Assembly (NCBI GenBank): GCA_026119855.1
Contig: JAOWBW010000192.1
Location: forward strand, 682,001 to 746,000
Direction: 5' to 3'
Origin: Campanula takesimana
Taxonomy: Eukaryota; Streptophyta; Magnoliopsida; Asterales; Campanulaceae
DNA: 64,000 nucleotides
The position numbers and the translations under genes are program-made. Below are positions 1-12,146 of the stretch, in pieces. Numbering within the stretch: position 1 is the first letter of the stretch; every line of letters begins with the position of its first letter. The notes below the pieces were generated by a model. The model had not been told where the DNA came from. It saw only the letters and a list, made by a program, of their open reading frames with translations, and ran no database searches.

Positions 1-9
1 TGGCGTACT

Positions 10-1485
10 TTGGCCAAGACTTATGCCAATCCTTCTCACAGCCACCTCAAACAAATCAAGGATCGCCTTCGTAATATTTTGAAGGGTCCTAAATCTGTTA
101 CCGATTACATGCAAGAAATCAAGACATGTTGTGACCAACTTGCCTCTTTGGGACGCCCCCTTGATGCCGAAGATATTGTTGATCGTATTCTTGATCAACT
201 CAATGATCCTGAGTATGACAGTGTTGTGCAAGCCGTCCAAATCCGCGAGACCTCGATTTCCTTTGATGAACTCCACGAGAAACTCCTCAACCGAGAGCTC
301 ACCCTTAAACATAAATCCAGTCCCTCGCCCACTAACTTTCCTGCCACAGTTCACTATGCCACTAAACCCTCTTCCAACCGATCTCCAACATCTAACCCTA
401 ACCCTACCAATACTCATCAGTCGTACTCTTCTACTCCACCCTCGGTCAACTCCCGAAATCCTAGCCATAATCAAAATCAATATCCTGGCTGCTGTCAGTG
501 GTGTCGTACTGTAGGGCACTACTTGAACCAATGCCCAATTTTTCGTCAGCTTCATCCTCATATCAACATCCCGACACCACCACCAAACAACAACACCAAC
601 TATAGACAGCCATCCCGCCCCTCCCACAACCCTTCTTCCCGTGCCTACACTATCACCACCAACCCGAACCCTTCACCTAGTTGGCTATTGGACAGTGGGG
701 CTACTCATCATGCCACTAATGACCTCAACAACCTTGCTCTTCACTCTCCCTATAATGGTACTGAGGAATTACTAATTGGTGATGGCTCTGGGCTTCCTAT
801 ATCTCACATTGGTTCCACTTCTTTCCTTCTCAACTCTCACTGTTTTTTTCTTACTCATGTTTTATATGTTCCTTCTCTTTCTCATAACATTATTTCCATT
901 TTAAAATTTTGTCATGATAATAATGCTACTATCATATTCTTATCTGATTCCTTTATTGTGAAGGACCGTCACACGGGCATAATTCTTCTTCAAGGAACAT
1001 CTAAGTCTGGCGTCTACGAATGGCATCCTCCTCAAACCGATGTTCGTTCCTCTCCCCCTGCCCTGCACTCCGCTTTGGCATCCACCACTTCTACTTGGCA
1101 TCATTGCTTAGGGCATCCTTCTACTACAATTTTACGTTTTATTAGTAATTCTTCTACTCTAAATATTCCAAGTTGTTCTAGTTTTCAATGCAATTCTTAC
1201 GATTGTAATAAGAGTCATAAACTCCCGTTTCATGAGAATACTATTTCTTCTTCTGGACCTCTTGATGTCTTATATAGTGATGTATGGACCTCTCCTATTC
1301 ATTCCATTGATGGCTTCAAATACTATATTATCTTTGTTGATCATTTTTCTAAGTACATCTGGTTGTACCCACCCAAACAAAAAAACGATGCTGTCTCTGT
1401 ATTCACCACTTTCAAAGCCATAGTTGAAAAACGCTTTGGCCGTCCCATTCTTACAATTTTAGTGACAATGGTGGTGAGTACTTAG
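10..1485 (+). pseudogene. copia gag-protease-integrase N-terminal part
   Basis: A 491-residue frame already open at the window edge, so the shown Met is not the true start. The Gag core is followed by a CCHC zinc knuckle (residues 162-175, CQWC...GH...C), an aspartic protease with DSGATHH (catalytic Asp about 228), and the integrase HHCC zinc domain beginning at WHHCLGHPS. The first catalytic Asp of the integrase DDE triad lies in LYSDVW. The frame is lost near 1455-1468. The SDNGGEY block with the second catalytic Asp follows in another frame, so this is a broken polyprotein. In intact elements it would package RNA, mature the polyprotein and integrate the cDNA. Confidence 0.9.
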
Positions 1486-2475
1486 GCCTTCGCTCCACTC
1501 TCACATCTCATGGGATAACTTATCTCACTTCCCCGCCTCATACCCGTGAACATAATGGTTACTCTGAGCGCCGTCATCGACACATTGTTGAGACTGGTTT
1601 GTCTCTTCTTACCCACTCTCACATGCCTCACAAATATTGGACTCACGCCTTTGTCACTGCTTCTACCTCATCAATCGTTTGCCTACACCTACTCTCCAAC
1701 TTGTCTCTCCTTTCTTTCACCTTCTTGGTCATCACCCAAATTATCATAAACTGCGTAGTTTTAGGTGCTTATTCTATCCATGGCTACGTCCTTACACGTC
1801 TCACAAGTTGGACTCTCGCTCTGCTCCTTGTGTTTTTGTTGGCTACTCACCAACCCAAAGTGCTTACTATTGCCTTGATCCAAAAACCTCTAAAATCTTT
1901 GTCTCGCGTCATGTCAAATTCGTTGAGACAACATTTCCCTTCTCCTCTTTCTCTACACCTTTGGCTACTGCGCTCACTGATTCATCCGACACCTGGTGTA
2001 CACTTCGTCTTCCTGTCATGCGTACTCCGTCCACTTCTCATTCTACCAGTCTACAGCCACCCACTACCAACAACCACACCCCTCCTCCTGCATAATCCCC
2101 ACCTCCCTCTCCTGCGCCTATACCCGCCTCACCTATCCCTAACAGTTCGCCATCCTCCCCTACAGTTCTGGAGTCTCCTGCTCCTATCCGAGTCCTCACC
2201 CCTCACCTGCTGCCTCGTCCCCACCATCCGCCAGTCCTGTCCCTGCTCCTCAAGGACCCACCACTCGTCTTCGTAACAACATTGTAAAACCTATTCAGAA
2301 ACTTAATCTGAATGTTTCCGTGTCTTCTCCGCATACTGAGCCCACTACCATCACTCAGGATCTCAAACATCCTGAGTGGCGTGCCGCCATGCAGTCTGAG
2401 TATGATGCTCTTCTTCAAAATAATACTTAGGATCTTGTTCCTCCGTCCCCGTCTCAGAATTTAATTGGGTGTAAA
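1456..2475 (+). pseudogene. copia integrase core to start of reverse transcriptase, frameshifted
   Basis: This continues the copia polyprotein in several frames. SDNGGEYLG appears near 1467, and EHNGYSERRHRH, carrying the catalytic Glu, near 1545-1580. The stretch at 1637-2095 reads as the conserved integrase C-terminal part (APCVFVGYSPTQSAYYC). A Pro/Ser-rich linker follows. HPEWRAAM, the usual opening of the copia reverse transcriptase module, lies near 2370, with an in-frame stop near 2429. The segment ends at the target site of the chromovirus (GTAAA, 2471-2475). At least two frameshifts and one stop show it is dead. Confidence 0.82.
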
Positions 2476-5058
2476 TGACACGCCCCCAAGTCCCGGGATC
2501 CCCTAATAGAACCTCGAACCTGGTGTGTGTGACTAACAAGAAACAAGAAAACTAACAAGAAACTGGATGACAACTGTTTATAACAAACTGACATGATATA
2601 TATACTCTAGAGTAAGGAGCTAAGATAGCTCACACCACGAGTTCTAGACAAGAAAAATTTAAACCAAACATGATTATACACAGCGGAAACATGCCTAGCA
2701 CATATGCTGGCATTACAAGATGTCTAGAGACAACAAGTACTATACAAGACTGTCTACCCAAAATAAGGAGTTGCATAACCCATAATACATCGTCCTCACC
2801 AAAATGTAAAAGGACACAAGCCCCAAAAGAATAACAACCTGCGTAGTAAGCTCCCAGCTATGTCGAGCCTCACTGCGCACTATCACTAGCCTTCCTTTGA
2901 TCTAAGGAAAACAATTAAACAAGGAACGGGGTGAGATAAATCTCAGTAAGCTATTAGATGCAACTGCAATTCAAGTAGATACTCAAGTAATCATGTATCA
3001 AGTATCATCAAGTAACAAGTATATGAGAGTCCAAGCCAACTCATCAAGTAGCACATAAGGCTAAGCTAGCACGTTACAAAGGATATTGCTTCCTTCCTTA
3101 TTCCTCTCAAGAATACCATTGTTGTCGTAGCTTGTATTACTTTGACAAATCACGATCAATATCAAGAAACTGCTTATACAGTATATATAAGAATACCCGG
3201 TAACCAGTGTCATTCCCAAGATCAATATTCACGAGGTGTTCACGAATTTAGCATTCACTTTTATCAGGCGTATTGCTCTAACAAAGGAAGCTATGCCCTT
3301 ACTATGGCCTGTAGTAAGGGGTCAAGTGCAGATACATAGATCCCCGATTATCACTTTGGCCCCAGCCTCATGATAAGCGTGAACCTATATACCTCCGAAC
3401 AAGCAAGGACCAGCTGGACTAACACAAGAATGCACAAGTAGGTATTTACTTGAACTACGAGAGTAGAACTAATCCAAAAGTAGTGGACTAGCTCACCAAG
3501 AAACATGCGTCAAGTAATCAAGAAGTCACATTATTATCAAGTAGCTATATGCAATGTTCGCACATACACATCAAGAATATTTCTCATACACGTTAGTGCT
3601 TGTTCATAGCACTTCCTAGTTCATTATCATACACATATATTGGTGTCAAGTCATGTATAAGATTTTATCATCTTATATTCAAGTTCTCAATCCACTTCTA
3701 TGGATGTTCAAGTCATGTACAAGATTTTATCATCTTATATTCAAGTTCTCAATCTACTTCTATGGATGTTTAAGTCATGTACAAGATTTTATTGTCTTAT
3801 ACTTCAAGTTAAAATTCCAATCTTTGGACATTCAAGCATGTATAAGAGTTATACATTTTATACTTCAAGTTCATCATCCTATACTTTGGATGTTCAAGTC
3901 CAAGACTTTGTTCTAATGCCCCTAAGGTGCACAAACATTGATTTCAAGACAAGCATGACACATTAGTGCTTGTTCTTAGCACTTTCAAGACATAAAGAAG
4001 AGTTGTTACTCATATACTTAAGTTCTCATTTGAGTACTATAAGTGTTCATGTTCAAGACTAAGTTCTAATGCCCTAAAGGTACATATACTCTTCCTAGGA
4101 CATCTTATACTAAGGCTCTATGCCTTAGGAGGGGTAAGGTTTCATTTTAATTGAATTTAAACCACTTTTGTAAAAACAGGGGACCGGGCGGGCGCTCGGT
4201 CTTAACCGGGCGGGTGCTCACTCTTATACCCGGTCGGGCTCTGACACTTACCCGGTCGGGATCTTACTCTACCCAGGAGGGCGCCTGCTTCTACCCGGGC
4301 GGGCGCTTGGTCTCTTTTCCAGCAAATAGTAAATTTCTTCCCAAGCTAAGAATTCTCCGTCCCAAGCGTAGGAGTAACTTTCTACTAATAAACTAACAAC
4401 AAGGAAATTCCCAAGAGTGCATAACAAGTTCAAAACTATTCCTTTCAATTTTCTTTCATCATTTTACACAATAGGTTTATACTCCATTTGTCCCAAAATT
4501 ACAAGTATCACAAAAATCACCCCAAACACGAAATTGACAAGCACAAGTATCAGGAATAACATATATGCATGTTATTACAAGCAAGGGGGAGCTAATAACT
4601 TACATAGTCCGAAATCAAAGTTACCCAAACAAATTTTTGTTCGGTAGGAAACGCTCTATTCAACGCCACGAATATTTATCCGGGATCAGAATCAAGAACA
4701 TAGGGATAATTAAACTCGAGGAGTCGAGAATAGGGTAAACCCTAAACCTTGCTTTTGAGACAGAGGAAACAACGATAAGAAATTCAAGGAAAAATGAATC
4801 AGAGAAGGAAGCAAACATAAGTTTTATCCTTACAAGTTTCAAAAATGACACTTAAGCCCCTCAAGTTTCACTTTTAACAAAAAGGCCCCTAAAGTCATAT
4901 TTTCACAAATGGCCCAAAAGTCAAAACTAGACATTTAACCACCTTAATATTCTAAAGCAGTTAAAAAATTAACCCAAGTAAAACTAGCACATAATATGCA
5001 AGTTCAAGAATTTAACAAGCAAGGCAAATATTTAACAAGAATAAGGATGGGCGTTACA
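2476..5058 (-). repeat. chromovirus 3' LTR
   Basis: About 2.58 kb, starting TGACACG and ending GCGTTACA on the plus strand, so on the element strand it runs TGTAACGC to CGTGTCA. It matches the copy at 22561-25162 over its whole length with scattered substitutions. It contains a tandem array of a roughly 62-bp unit (about 3650-3900) and a GC-rich cluster of GCCCG-CCGGGT-type motifs (4182-4310). Short open frames inside it repeat in both LTRs and are not genes. Confidence 0.93.
3650..3900. repeat. 62-bp tandem repeat inside chromovirus LTR
   Basis: Units beginning TCATGTAYAAGATTTTATC recur about every 62 bases, with two well conserved copies and two more diverged. The same array sits in the other LTR at about 23751-24000. 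It produces a spurious repetitive frame (MYKILSSYIQ-type). Confidence 0.8.
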
Positions 5059-5075
5059 TCCTCCCCACCTTAAAG
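5059..5075 (-). other. polypurine tract of chromovirus
   Basis: On the minus strand AAGGTGGGGAGGA lies immediately upstream of the 3' LTR start (TGTAACGC). A purine run in this place is the expected primer site for second-strand synthesis. Confidence 0.8.
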
Positions 5076-5093
5076 AAAATTCGCCCACGAATT

Positions 5094-6657
5094 TTACTTA
5101 CCAAGGTTTTCAAATAGGCTCGGGTATTTATCTCGCATCTCTTTCTCGGTTTCCCAAGTAGCCTCTTCAATTTCATGATTTCTCCAAAGGACCTTCACAA
5201 TAGGAATCTTTTTGGTGCACAAGACTTGCTCTTTCCAGTCAAGAATTTCAACAGGTTGTTCCTCATATGACAAATCAGGCTGAAATGGAATAGCCTCATA
5301 TTCAAGAACATACGACTCATCCGCCATATACTTGCGAAGCATAGACACGTGAAACACATCATGAATCCCAGACAAGGATGGTGGCAATGCCACTCTATAA
5401 GCTAATTTCCCAACTCTTTCAAAAATTTCAAATGGACCGATATAACGAGGAGTCAATTTTCCTTTCTTCCCAAATCTCTTTATACATCTACGAGGAGAGA
5501 CTTTCAAGAATACAAAATCACCTACCTGAAATTCAAGATCCCTTCTTCGATGATCTGCATAACTCTTTTGTCTACTCTGAGCTGTGCGTAATCTATCTCT
5601 GTTTAATTTCACACTCTCAACTGACTGTTGAACCATTTCAGGTCCCAAGAGTCTAGCTTCTCCCACTTCATCCCAGCATATAGGAGATCGACACTTTCTG
5701 CCATAAAGAGCTTCATATGGAGCCATTTCAATGCTAGACTGATAACTGTTGTTATAAGCAAACCCAGCCAAAGGAAGATGAGTATCCCAACTGCCTTTGA
5801 AATCAACAACACAGGCACGTAACATATCCTCGAGAATCTGTATAAGTCTCTCAGATTGCCCATCATATTGAGGATGAAAAGCAGTACTGAAATTCAATTT
5901 AGTACCCATGGCACCCTGAAGAGCTTGCCAGAATCGAGAAGTAAAACGAGGATCTCTGTCAGATACAATACTAAGGAACCCCATGCAGTCGGACTATCTC
6001 CTGAACATACAATGAAGCTAACTAAGACAATGAATATCCCATGGAAACAGACAAGAAGTGAGCTGGCTTGGTCAGTCTATCCACTATAACCCAAACAGCA
6101 TCATGGCCTCATCTGGTACGTGGCAAACCAGTCACAAAATCCATCATGATATGCTCCCATTTCCACTCTGGAATTTCTAATGGTTGCAACAAACCTGCTG
6201 GATGTTGATGTTCCACTTTTACTTGTTGACAAGTCAAACATTTGGACACATACTCAGCAATTTCTCTTTTCATGTTGTTCCACCAGAAATGTTTCTTCAA
6301 GTATGGGTACATTTTAGTGCTTCCAGGATGAATAGTATACTTGACTTTGTGAGCCTCTTCAAGAACTCTCTTTTTAATTTCAAGATCAACTGGAATACAA
6401 ACTCTGCCTCGAAAGGTAAGAATTCCATCACTGTTGAAAGAAAAATCTGGTTGCTTTCCTTCATTCATTCCACTAATAATTTTCTGTAATTCAGAATCAG
6501 TTACCTGAGCTTCTTTGATCTGTTGGAGTAAGTCTGAAGTAGCCTTTATATTTGCAAGAATAACTCAATGTCTAGATTCATAAGGACTCCAATCACATAA
6601 ATCCTCTAACATCTTCCATTCACGAATCATCAAGCAAGAAATATAAGTCTTTCTGAT
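5094..6657 (-). pseudogene. chromovirus integrase with chromodomain-like tail
   Basis: The minus strand from the insertion junction at 6657 continues RNase H into integrase. An in-frame stop lies near 6565. The HHCC zinc domain (HKVKYTIHPG...CLTC) and first catalytic Asp (HIMMDFVTGLP) are in 6468-6109, which ends at a stop. The remainder (5984-5094, 296 residues) carries SDRDPRF (second Asp), YDGQSERL (Glu), the GPFEIFERVG module, and a C-terminal chromodomain-like segment near VKVLWRNHEIEEATWE. Chromodomains are thought to guide integration to marked chromatin. Stops and a frame break near 5985-6108 make it non-functional as it stands. Confidence 0.9.
6653..6657. other. target site duplication of inner element, left copy
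   Basis: CTGAT precedes the LTR start TGTAAGG at 6658, and CTGCT follows the right end at 19577-19581. With one mismatch this is the expected 5-bp duplication. Removing the insert brings RNase H (ends ...VVADALS) next to its normal continuation. Confidence 0.8.
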
Positions 6658-8133
6658 TGTAAGGACCCCGCCCCAAAAAAAAACACGAGCACGTTTCAAG
6701 GGCGAAATACCAAACGCGGGAACCTGACCAATTTAACGGAGTTGCCACATTTTGTTAATTTTAAACCCAAAAAAATGACAAAGGTTTGAGTTCAAAGGTT
6801 CGGAGATCAGGTTACAACTTGGGAAGAGTTTTTACGTCCTCCCAAGTTGCCTCGGACAAAGCCGAGTCTCCCTTGTTAGTTAACAAAAGTGCATGTGTGT
6901 GTGTGTTTTAACGGAAAATCTTTGTTTTAACTTTTTATTTATCTTTTCAACTGAAAAAGGGGTTTGTTTGACAAGAAAACAGAAGACAGAAGGGCAAAAT
7001 GGTCAATCTCCCCATACGGCCAAAGTAGCCGTACGGATGGGGAGACCACTCCTGGGATTTTACAGTTTGTTCAAGCAACAGTCCAGTTCCAGGCAGAAAC
7101 AGAGCATTCTGCTTGAACTGGACCAAACTGTTCTGATTCCAGTTTGTTATTCCAACACAAAACAACATTAACAACTCATTCCTATGCCATTTGATCATCA
7201 AAGAACCTCCCAAAACAAGAGTTTGGGCATGATCAAAGGCAATCATGGGAGAAAAATGAAAAAGGTGACCAATATGCCCTTTTGAGCCATAGTGACCATT
7301 TGAAGGGTAAAGATTGAAATTTTACCATCAAAATGGCTCTTCTAGGAAAGATTAATCCTTTAGGGAAAAGAACAAACCATAAAGATTGGATCTTTATTAC
7401 CCAAACTTGGGAATTTTGGGCTAGATCAAGGTGATGAGGATAAAGTTTGAGACTTTATCCTCAACATGATCATTATAGCTTAAAATGAGCAAAATGAACA
7501 ACAAGAGCATCATCCATGACAAGAATGTAAATGAACAATCAACAAGCCATGATCAAACTAGGTTTGAACCTCTTCCACACAAAGTATGGAGGGCACCTTT
7601 GATCATCTCATGGCTTGGACTAGGAAATTTAAATAGTAATAGATATATGTATATTGCTTGAATGAACAAGACTTGCAAGAATGTAAAGATCAACAATAAA
7701 TGACAAGATCAAAGATAAATAGAGTTCTTAGATGAAGAGAAGGGAGGGGGAGAAGGTGGCTTTACCTATCTTGGTTTAGGCCAATCTTCCTTTCTCTCTT
7801 TCACTCTTTGTTCACTCTTACTCACACTATTCTGAGGTGAATTCGACAGAGTAACCTTAGTTCTAATGTTTCTCCCCCCCTTCTGAAATGATCAGCAAGG
7901 GGTTCTATTTATAGGGACTGAGGGTGCCCAAACCAGCCGTACGGCTAGGCCCCTCTAGAACCCAAAGCATCCGTACGGCTCAGACTGGCGAGCTTCTGGA
8001 TTTTTTCAATTTTATACCAGAGTAGTCATGGAATTTATAGCTTATCCTAGGGAGGTCCTGGCCTATTAGCTTATCCCTGAAACGGTGCTAAGGCTACCTC
8101 TAAGATAGGTCGGTTTCAGATTGGGGTACTTAC
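6658..8133 (-). repeat. LTR of inner element (3' LTR)
   Basis: About 1.48 kb, TGTAAGGA...ACTTACA on the plus strand. A TATA box (CTATAAATAG on minus) sits at 7905-7914. Two CCGTACGG palindromes (7937-7944 and 7971-7978) lie just upstream of it on the element strand, and a third is at 7029-7036. It is nearly identical to 15930-17415. Two overlapping open frames at about 6893-7246 also occur in the other LTR and are not genes. Confidence 0.88.
7905..7978 (-). promoter_or_regulatory. LTR promoter: TATA box plus CCGTACGG pair
   Basis: On the minus strand, CTATAAATAG at 7914-7905 is preceded by two CCGTACGG palindromes about 25-65 bases upstream. The same arrangement is at 17185-17258 in the sister LTR. 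A TATA box here would start element transcription leftwards. The palindromes are candidate factor-binding sites (inference). Confidence 0.65.
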
Positions 8134-8146
8134 AGAGCCCCTCGGC
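8134..8146 (-). other. polypurine tract of inner element
   Basis: On the minus strand GCCGAGGGGCTC abuts the LTR start TGTAAGTACC. The same type of tract (AAGGGGCTAC) abuts the LTR of the 47628-58880 element, and GAGGGGATT abuts the gypsy-type LTR ending at 43893. Confidence 0.65.
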
Positions 8147-8232
8147 AACATCGCTTCGAAGGAGCGGGGTTGTCGATAGAAATAAGCATCCCAATCTGAC
8201 GGGACGACGGCTTTAACCGATTTTGGTTGCAT

Positions 8233-8300
8233 GGCTGGACCTAGTGGTATAGGATTCCTACGTATCCCGTTCACGGGGAATCAAGCCTAACGTAGTTCGG
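8233..8300 (-). other. structured motif copy (3'-proximal) of inner element
   Basis: On the element strand CTACGT pairs with ACGTAG around an inner CCCGT/ACGGG hairpin. A GGCT in the loop can pair with AGCC downstream, giving an H-type pseudoknot shape. It is repeated unchanged at 17513-17580. See the finding on this motif. Confidence 0.55.
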
Positions 8301-8479
8301 AGGTACGCGGGGTTACTTAGATCCGCAAGGAGGCATGACTCTAGGGGTCAGAGGCGAGACATGGTCAACTTGGCTCTATGGGAGAGGGTTGACTTGCTGG
8401 GGATACGGTCAACTTGACTCTATAGGAGAGGGTTGACTTACACGGGACAGATTTTTTTCTGGGCTTACGTTGGGGACGG

Positions 8480-8850
8480 CCTATGGTGACTATTCTAAGT
8501 CCAAGCTTGACCGGGGTCAACTCCATCTTCGGGGAGATTGACGGGAAAACTGGTCTTACGTCCCTCTAAGGACTGCCGGGACAAAGGCTCTAGCCTATAA
8601 CGACTATTCTAAGTCATAGCTTGACCGGGGTCAACTCCGTCTTTGGGGAGATTGACGGGAAAACTGGTCTTACGTCCCTCTAAGGACTGCCGGGACAAAG
8701 GCTCTAGACTATAACGACTATTCTAAGTCTAAGATTGACCGGGGTCAACTCTATCTTTGGGGAGATTGACGGGAAAACTGGTCTTACGTCCCTCTAAGGA
8801 CTGTCGGGACAAAGGCTCTAGCCTATAACGACAATTCTAAGTCATGGTTT
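8480..8850. repeat. tandem repeat, about 114-bp unit, 3 copies
   Basis: Units run from GACTATTCTAAGTC through GACCGGGGTCAACTCC and GGTCTTACGTCCCTC to GCTCTAGCCTATAAC. Three units stand here. The homologous array in the duplicated segment (about 17760-18665) has about eight, so the array expands and contracts. Its place next to the 3' LTR fits the hypervariable 3' untranslated region known in Tat/Ogre elements. Confidence 0.88.
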
Positions 8851-9560
8851 TAATCTAAAGGGTCACTCGGGGGATGAAGGTTTTAATCTAAAGGGGTACT
8901 CTGGGGACGAAGGTTTTTTTAAACTAAAGGGTCACTCGGGGGACGAAGATTTGGTCAAGCCTACACTGCGGGATGGTTGACACATTTTCTTGATACCGGG
9001 AAAGAGCCTAGGGGTGACCTTCAAGACTCATTGTGGACAAAAAGGGTCCAAGACTTTGGAAAAATCATTTTGAGGGGAGATCAAAAGCATTTTGATTGAA
9101 ACATTCTCTTTGATAAATGATGCCAAATGGCCAAATTTGAAAATGCTTACTTTTGAAGGCAAATCTTTTAACGAAACATGATTAGTCAAATTTTGGTTTT
9201 AACTTAACCGCGAGGTTTATATGCATAAAGTCCTTTTGAGCTTTGTCCATTTCTTAGGAGCGGTCGGGAGTAGAGAAACCTCTTGTTGTCGATGTCGGGG
9301 TAGCCCCATGTCCTTGTTCCAATTGATGGCGACGTAGCCCCAATGTCATTGAATGTGTCGGGGTAGCCCCATGTCCTTGTTGCTGTTGATGGTGGCATAG
9401 CCCCCATGTCATTGAATGTCTCGGAGTAGCCCCATGTCCTTGTGGAGGTAGCCCCAATGTCGTCCTCCGACTTTTGATGTTGGCGTGGACCCGTTGTCGT
9501 CTCGCGGCCTTTGAAGACGTTAGGAACCCATCCCTTTTTTCATGACACACTTTTCTTTTG
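8851..9560. other. non-coding 3' region of inner element
   Basis: It holds short degenerate repeats (AAAGGGTCACTCGGGGGA-like, 8855-8945) and repeats around GTAGCCCCATGTCCTTGT (about 9290-9470). The open frames on the minus strand at 9204-9661 are translations of these repeats and match no family I know. The region is duplicated at 18665-19390. Confidence 0.6.
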
Positions 9561-9671
9561 CCTAGGCCGCCCTTTCGGGTTTTCAACCTAGCGGGCATCT
9601 CTTTTGCATCTTTTATGGCACACCCTGTTTTTTTGCCTATGCCGCCCTTACGGGTTTTCAACCTAGCGGGC
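9561..9671 (-). other. two GNRA-type hairpins
   Basis: On the element strand each copy (9561-9596 and 9636-9671) has CTAGG, then CCC-GAAA-GGG or CCC-GTAA-GGG, then CCTAG or CATAG. An inner 3-bp stem thus carries a GNRA tetraloop and an outer 4-5 bp stem closes it. Further copies are at 19393-19428, 19468-19503, 53747-53782, 54548-54583 and 54615-54650. Confidence 0.5.
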
Positions 9672-11100
9672 TACTTTTTTGGTGCCTTTCTTTTTTTTTT
9701 TTTTTTTTTCATATAAGTGATCCAGCCGACTTGATAGAATGAGGACTTAATATATCTTTTGGAGGAGACATGCTAGGGCCTTTATTTAGGCGGGAGAGAG
9801 TCCCTTTATTTTGGTGAACAATGTATTATCATGGAACGGGAGGAAGCCCTTGCTCGACAGAATACAAGTGTTTAACTCTTTCCTAAGATGTAGAGAGAAG
9901 AAGACTTGTTGAGACATTTGAAACTTGCCCTAGTTAATATCATCAAATGATTGCTGGAATGGACCATGTTTATTATTAAGTCAAGATTATAACAAGCAAT
10001 TAGCCTTAACATGTATAAATGTTGTGATCAATTAAGATTAAGATTCGATCAATGCAAGATCAAAAGGTGTTTATGGGGAGATTGGTCATTATCTGGGAAA
10101 TTGGTCATTGATGGGACCATGGGAAGAGAACCGGGTCATTTTGGGAGGATCGAGGTTTGATGGATTCATTTCATGCTATGACCGGACCCAAAGGTTGCCT
10201 ACGTTCCCCTCAGTTTGTGGAGATCAGGTCGCCGTAGTTCGGCCGTGGGGCCTTCTTTTGCTGGGGTTGGTGTCCTTTCGAAGGATGTTGTTGCTTTGCT
10301 GATGTAGATCGCTTTTCTTTGCGGTGAGCTCCTCGGGATGTTCTTTGAGGTGGACTTTTGCAGTGAACTTGGTGAGCTTTTGAGGTAAACTTCCTTTTGC
10401 CAATATTCATTTGCTTTCCTTTTTTCCATTATCCATTTCTTTCTCTCTTATCATTTTTTTAGAGAGAGGGGAAACATTAGCCCCAACTTGCTATCTTGGA
10501 CATTGGCTCATTTGTAGCCCCTTGGTGGAATTCTGCCACTTCTTACTTTGACTTTTGAAGATCTGGGATGTCCTTTGCTTGGTTGCGCATGGGCCATCGT
10601 GGTTGAATCTTGGTGGTTGAGCAACAACATCCTCGCCTTTTCATTGTCTCGGGATGCCTTTGATGCGCATCAAGGATTTGTATAGGAAAGGTGTATCGGG
10701 TTGTGTATCGGGGTAATGTATGAGGGAAGATTTGCCATTGATGGTTTCTTCATGCCATTTGATCACAACATTTATTCATATCAAGATTAATTGTTTGCAT
10801 TTGTCACTTTTCATTTGTGTTAGGTCCATTCATCCTTAATGAGTCGTCATTGACTAGTATGCTTAGAAGTCAATTCGTCATTTTGGGGACGTAGCAATCA
10901 ATTGATAATAACAAGCAAGGAAATTTCAAGAGTAAACATATATTGCAAATAATGTCTCAAGTCTAGAGAAAGAGAAGGAAAATGATTCTTTTATTTAGAT
11001 AACTTTGTACATACATGTCCAAGTGCGGAACTCTGTAAAAATAAAAAGACACGGTCCAGAATGGACTCCTTTTTTTTTCTTTCTAGAACCTACGAGGCTG
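9672..11100. other. non-coding region of inner element, no gene seen
   Basis: It contains a T-rich run (about 9687-9709), another copy of the structured motif at 10180-10242, and a block at about 10860-11000 that is conserved in the other pol-less element (about 55130-55250, sharing AGCAATCAATTGATAAT and ATGTCTCAAG). No coding family is recognisable. Confidence 0.6.
10180..10242 (-). other. structured motif copy, downstream of gag
   Basis: On the element strand GAACTACG-GCGACCTGA, a short TCTCC/GGGGA hairpin, CGTAGGCA, then GGTC. It has the conserved CTACG/CGTAG stem and the GACC...GGTC pair. The equivalent copy in the other element is at 54243-54305. Confidence 0.55.
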
Positions 11101-11106
11101 GAAGAC

Positions 11107-11524
11107 TCACATTTTTTTTAAGGATGGGTTCCCATGAAGCACGATGATCCATTTTCTTCCACAGTTGTTGGAGGGGTTGTCGGCGGCATATTCCATGTCT
11201 TCCACGGGGAACTCGGGTTCCATGTCGTCGGGAAAGATGTCGCGAGGCCTCCACTTGGCTTGGCGTTGCAATTGCCGGGGTCGTCTACTCATGAGGGCGA
11301 GTTGGGAGCTTGCCTGTTGGCCAAGCCTTTTGGTGATTCCCTTTCAAGGTGCGTAATCTCCGTGCATTGCATTCGGCGAGAGTATGGATTTCCCTGTGAT
11401 GTAACCGCATTTGGCCTTCCGAAGCTTGGGCTTCTTCTTGTAGACGGTGTCCCAATTGTTTGATCTCATTACTCATGTGGACGGTTGTTTCGAACGCCAA
11501 TTCGGATGTGGGCTCCTTGGTCAA
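11107..11524 (-). pseudogene. short minus-strand coding remnant of inner element
   Basis: Two adjoining minus-strand frames (11524-11285, 79 residues, and 11292-11107, 61 residues) differ in phase. The first is charged and helix-prone (MSNEIKQLGHRLQEEAQ), the second acidic (FPDDMEPEFPVEDMEY). I recognise no domain. Possibly a decayed extra exon of the gag-like gene upstream. Confidence 0.35.
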
Positions 11525-12146
11525 TGCTTCCAGTGGACAGAACCGCGAAGGACTTTTAGCATATTAAACCTCAAGGTGAAATTAAACCATGATTTGAGAA
11601 AAATGCTTCATTATCGGATTAGCTTTTTAGGAAAAACTTGATCTTTTATTTTAAGAAAACTTGATATCCATTTATTTTTTTTTATTTATTTATTATTTTT
11701 TTTTTTTGGAAGACACACCTTTGTTTTGAGTGAAAGACTCACACACATTTTTTTTTTTGTAAGCTTTTGACAAGGCAAAAATGGCAATAATAATCTTATT
11801 AAGAGAACTGACAATGGACCCAAAATGGTCACCACATGGCATCAACCGGGGAGTCAAGACTTTAACCAAACCTAACAGACATCTTAACCGAATTTTCCTA
11901 AAGACTTATCATACGCCCTAAAAGCAACTGGCTCTTCCTAAGGATGAAAACAGACTCTTCTAAGGGGAGGTTGATAGGAGAGGTTTCGGAACTCCATCGT
12001 TTGCTGTGGCAACCGCAACACCATTCATTTCCCAACCCGGGCATTCGGCCCTTCAGACATTTTCTGTGCCACTGATCTTTTCCAAACACCTTCCGTCGTT
12101 TCGGCTTTGCTGATTTTAGGAACCACCATTTAGGACACTGATTTTG

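Noticed and set aside
3653..3966. Open frames of 87-88 residues with MYKILSSYIQ repeats, also at 23699-24069
   Set aside because: They are translations of a 62-bp tandem repeat inside the two chromovirus LTRs.
6893..7246. Overlapping frames on both strands (also at 16060-16524)
   Set aside because: They lie inside LTRs of the inner element, occur in both copies and show no domain.
9204..9661. Minus-strand frames with repeated GATPTHSMT
   Set aside because: They translate short repeats in a 3' untranslated region, and phase and length are not conserved in the duplicate.
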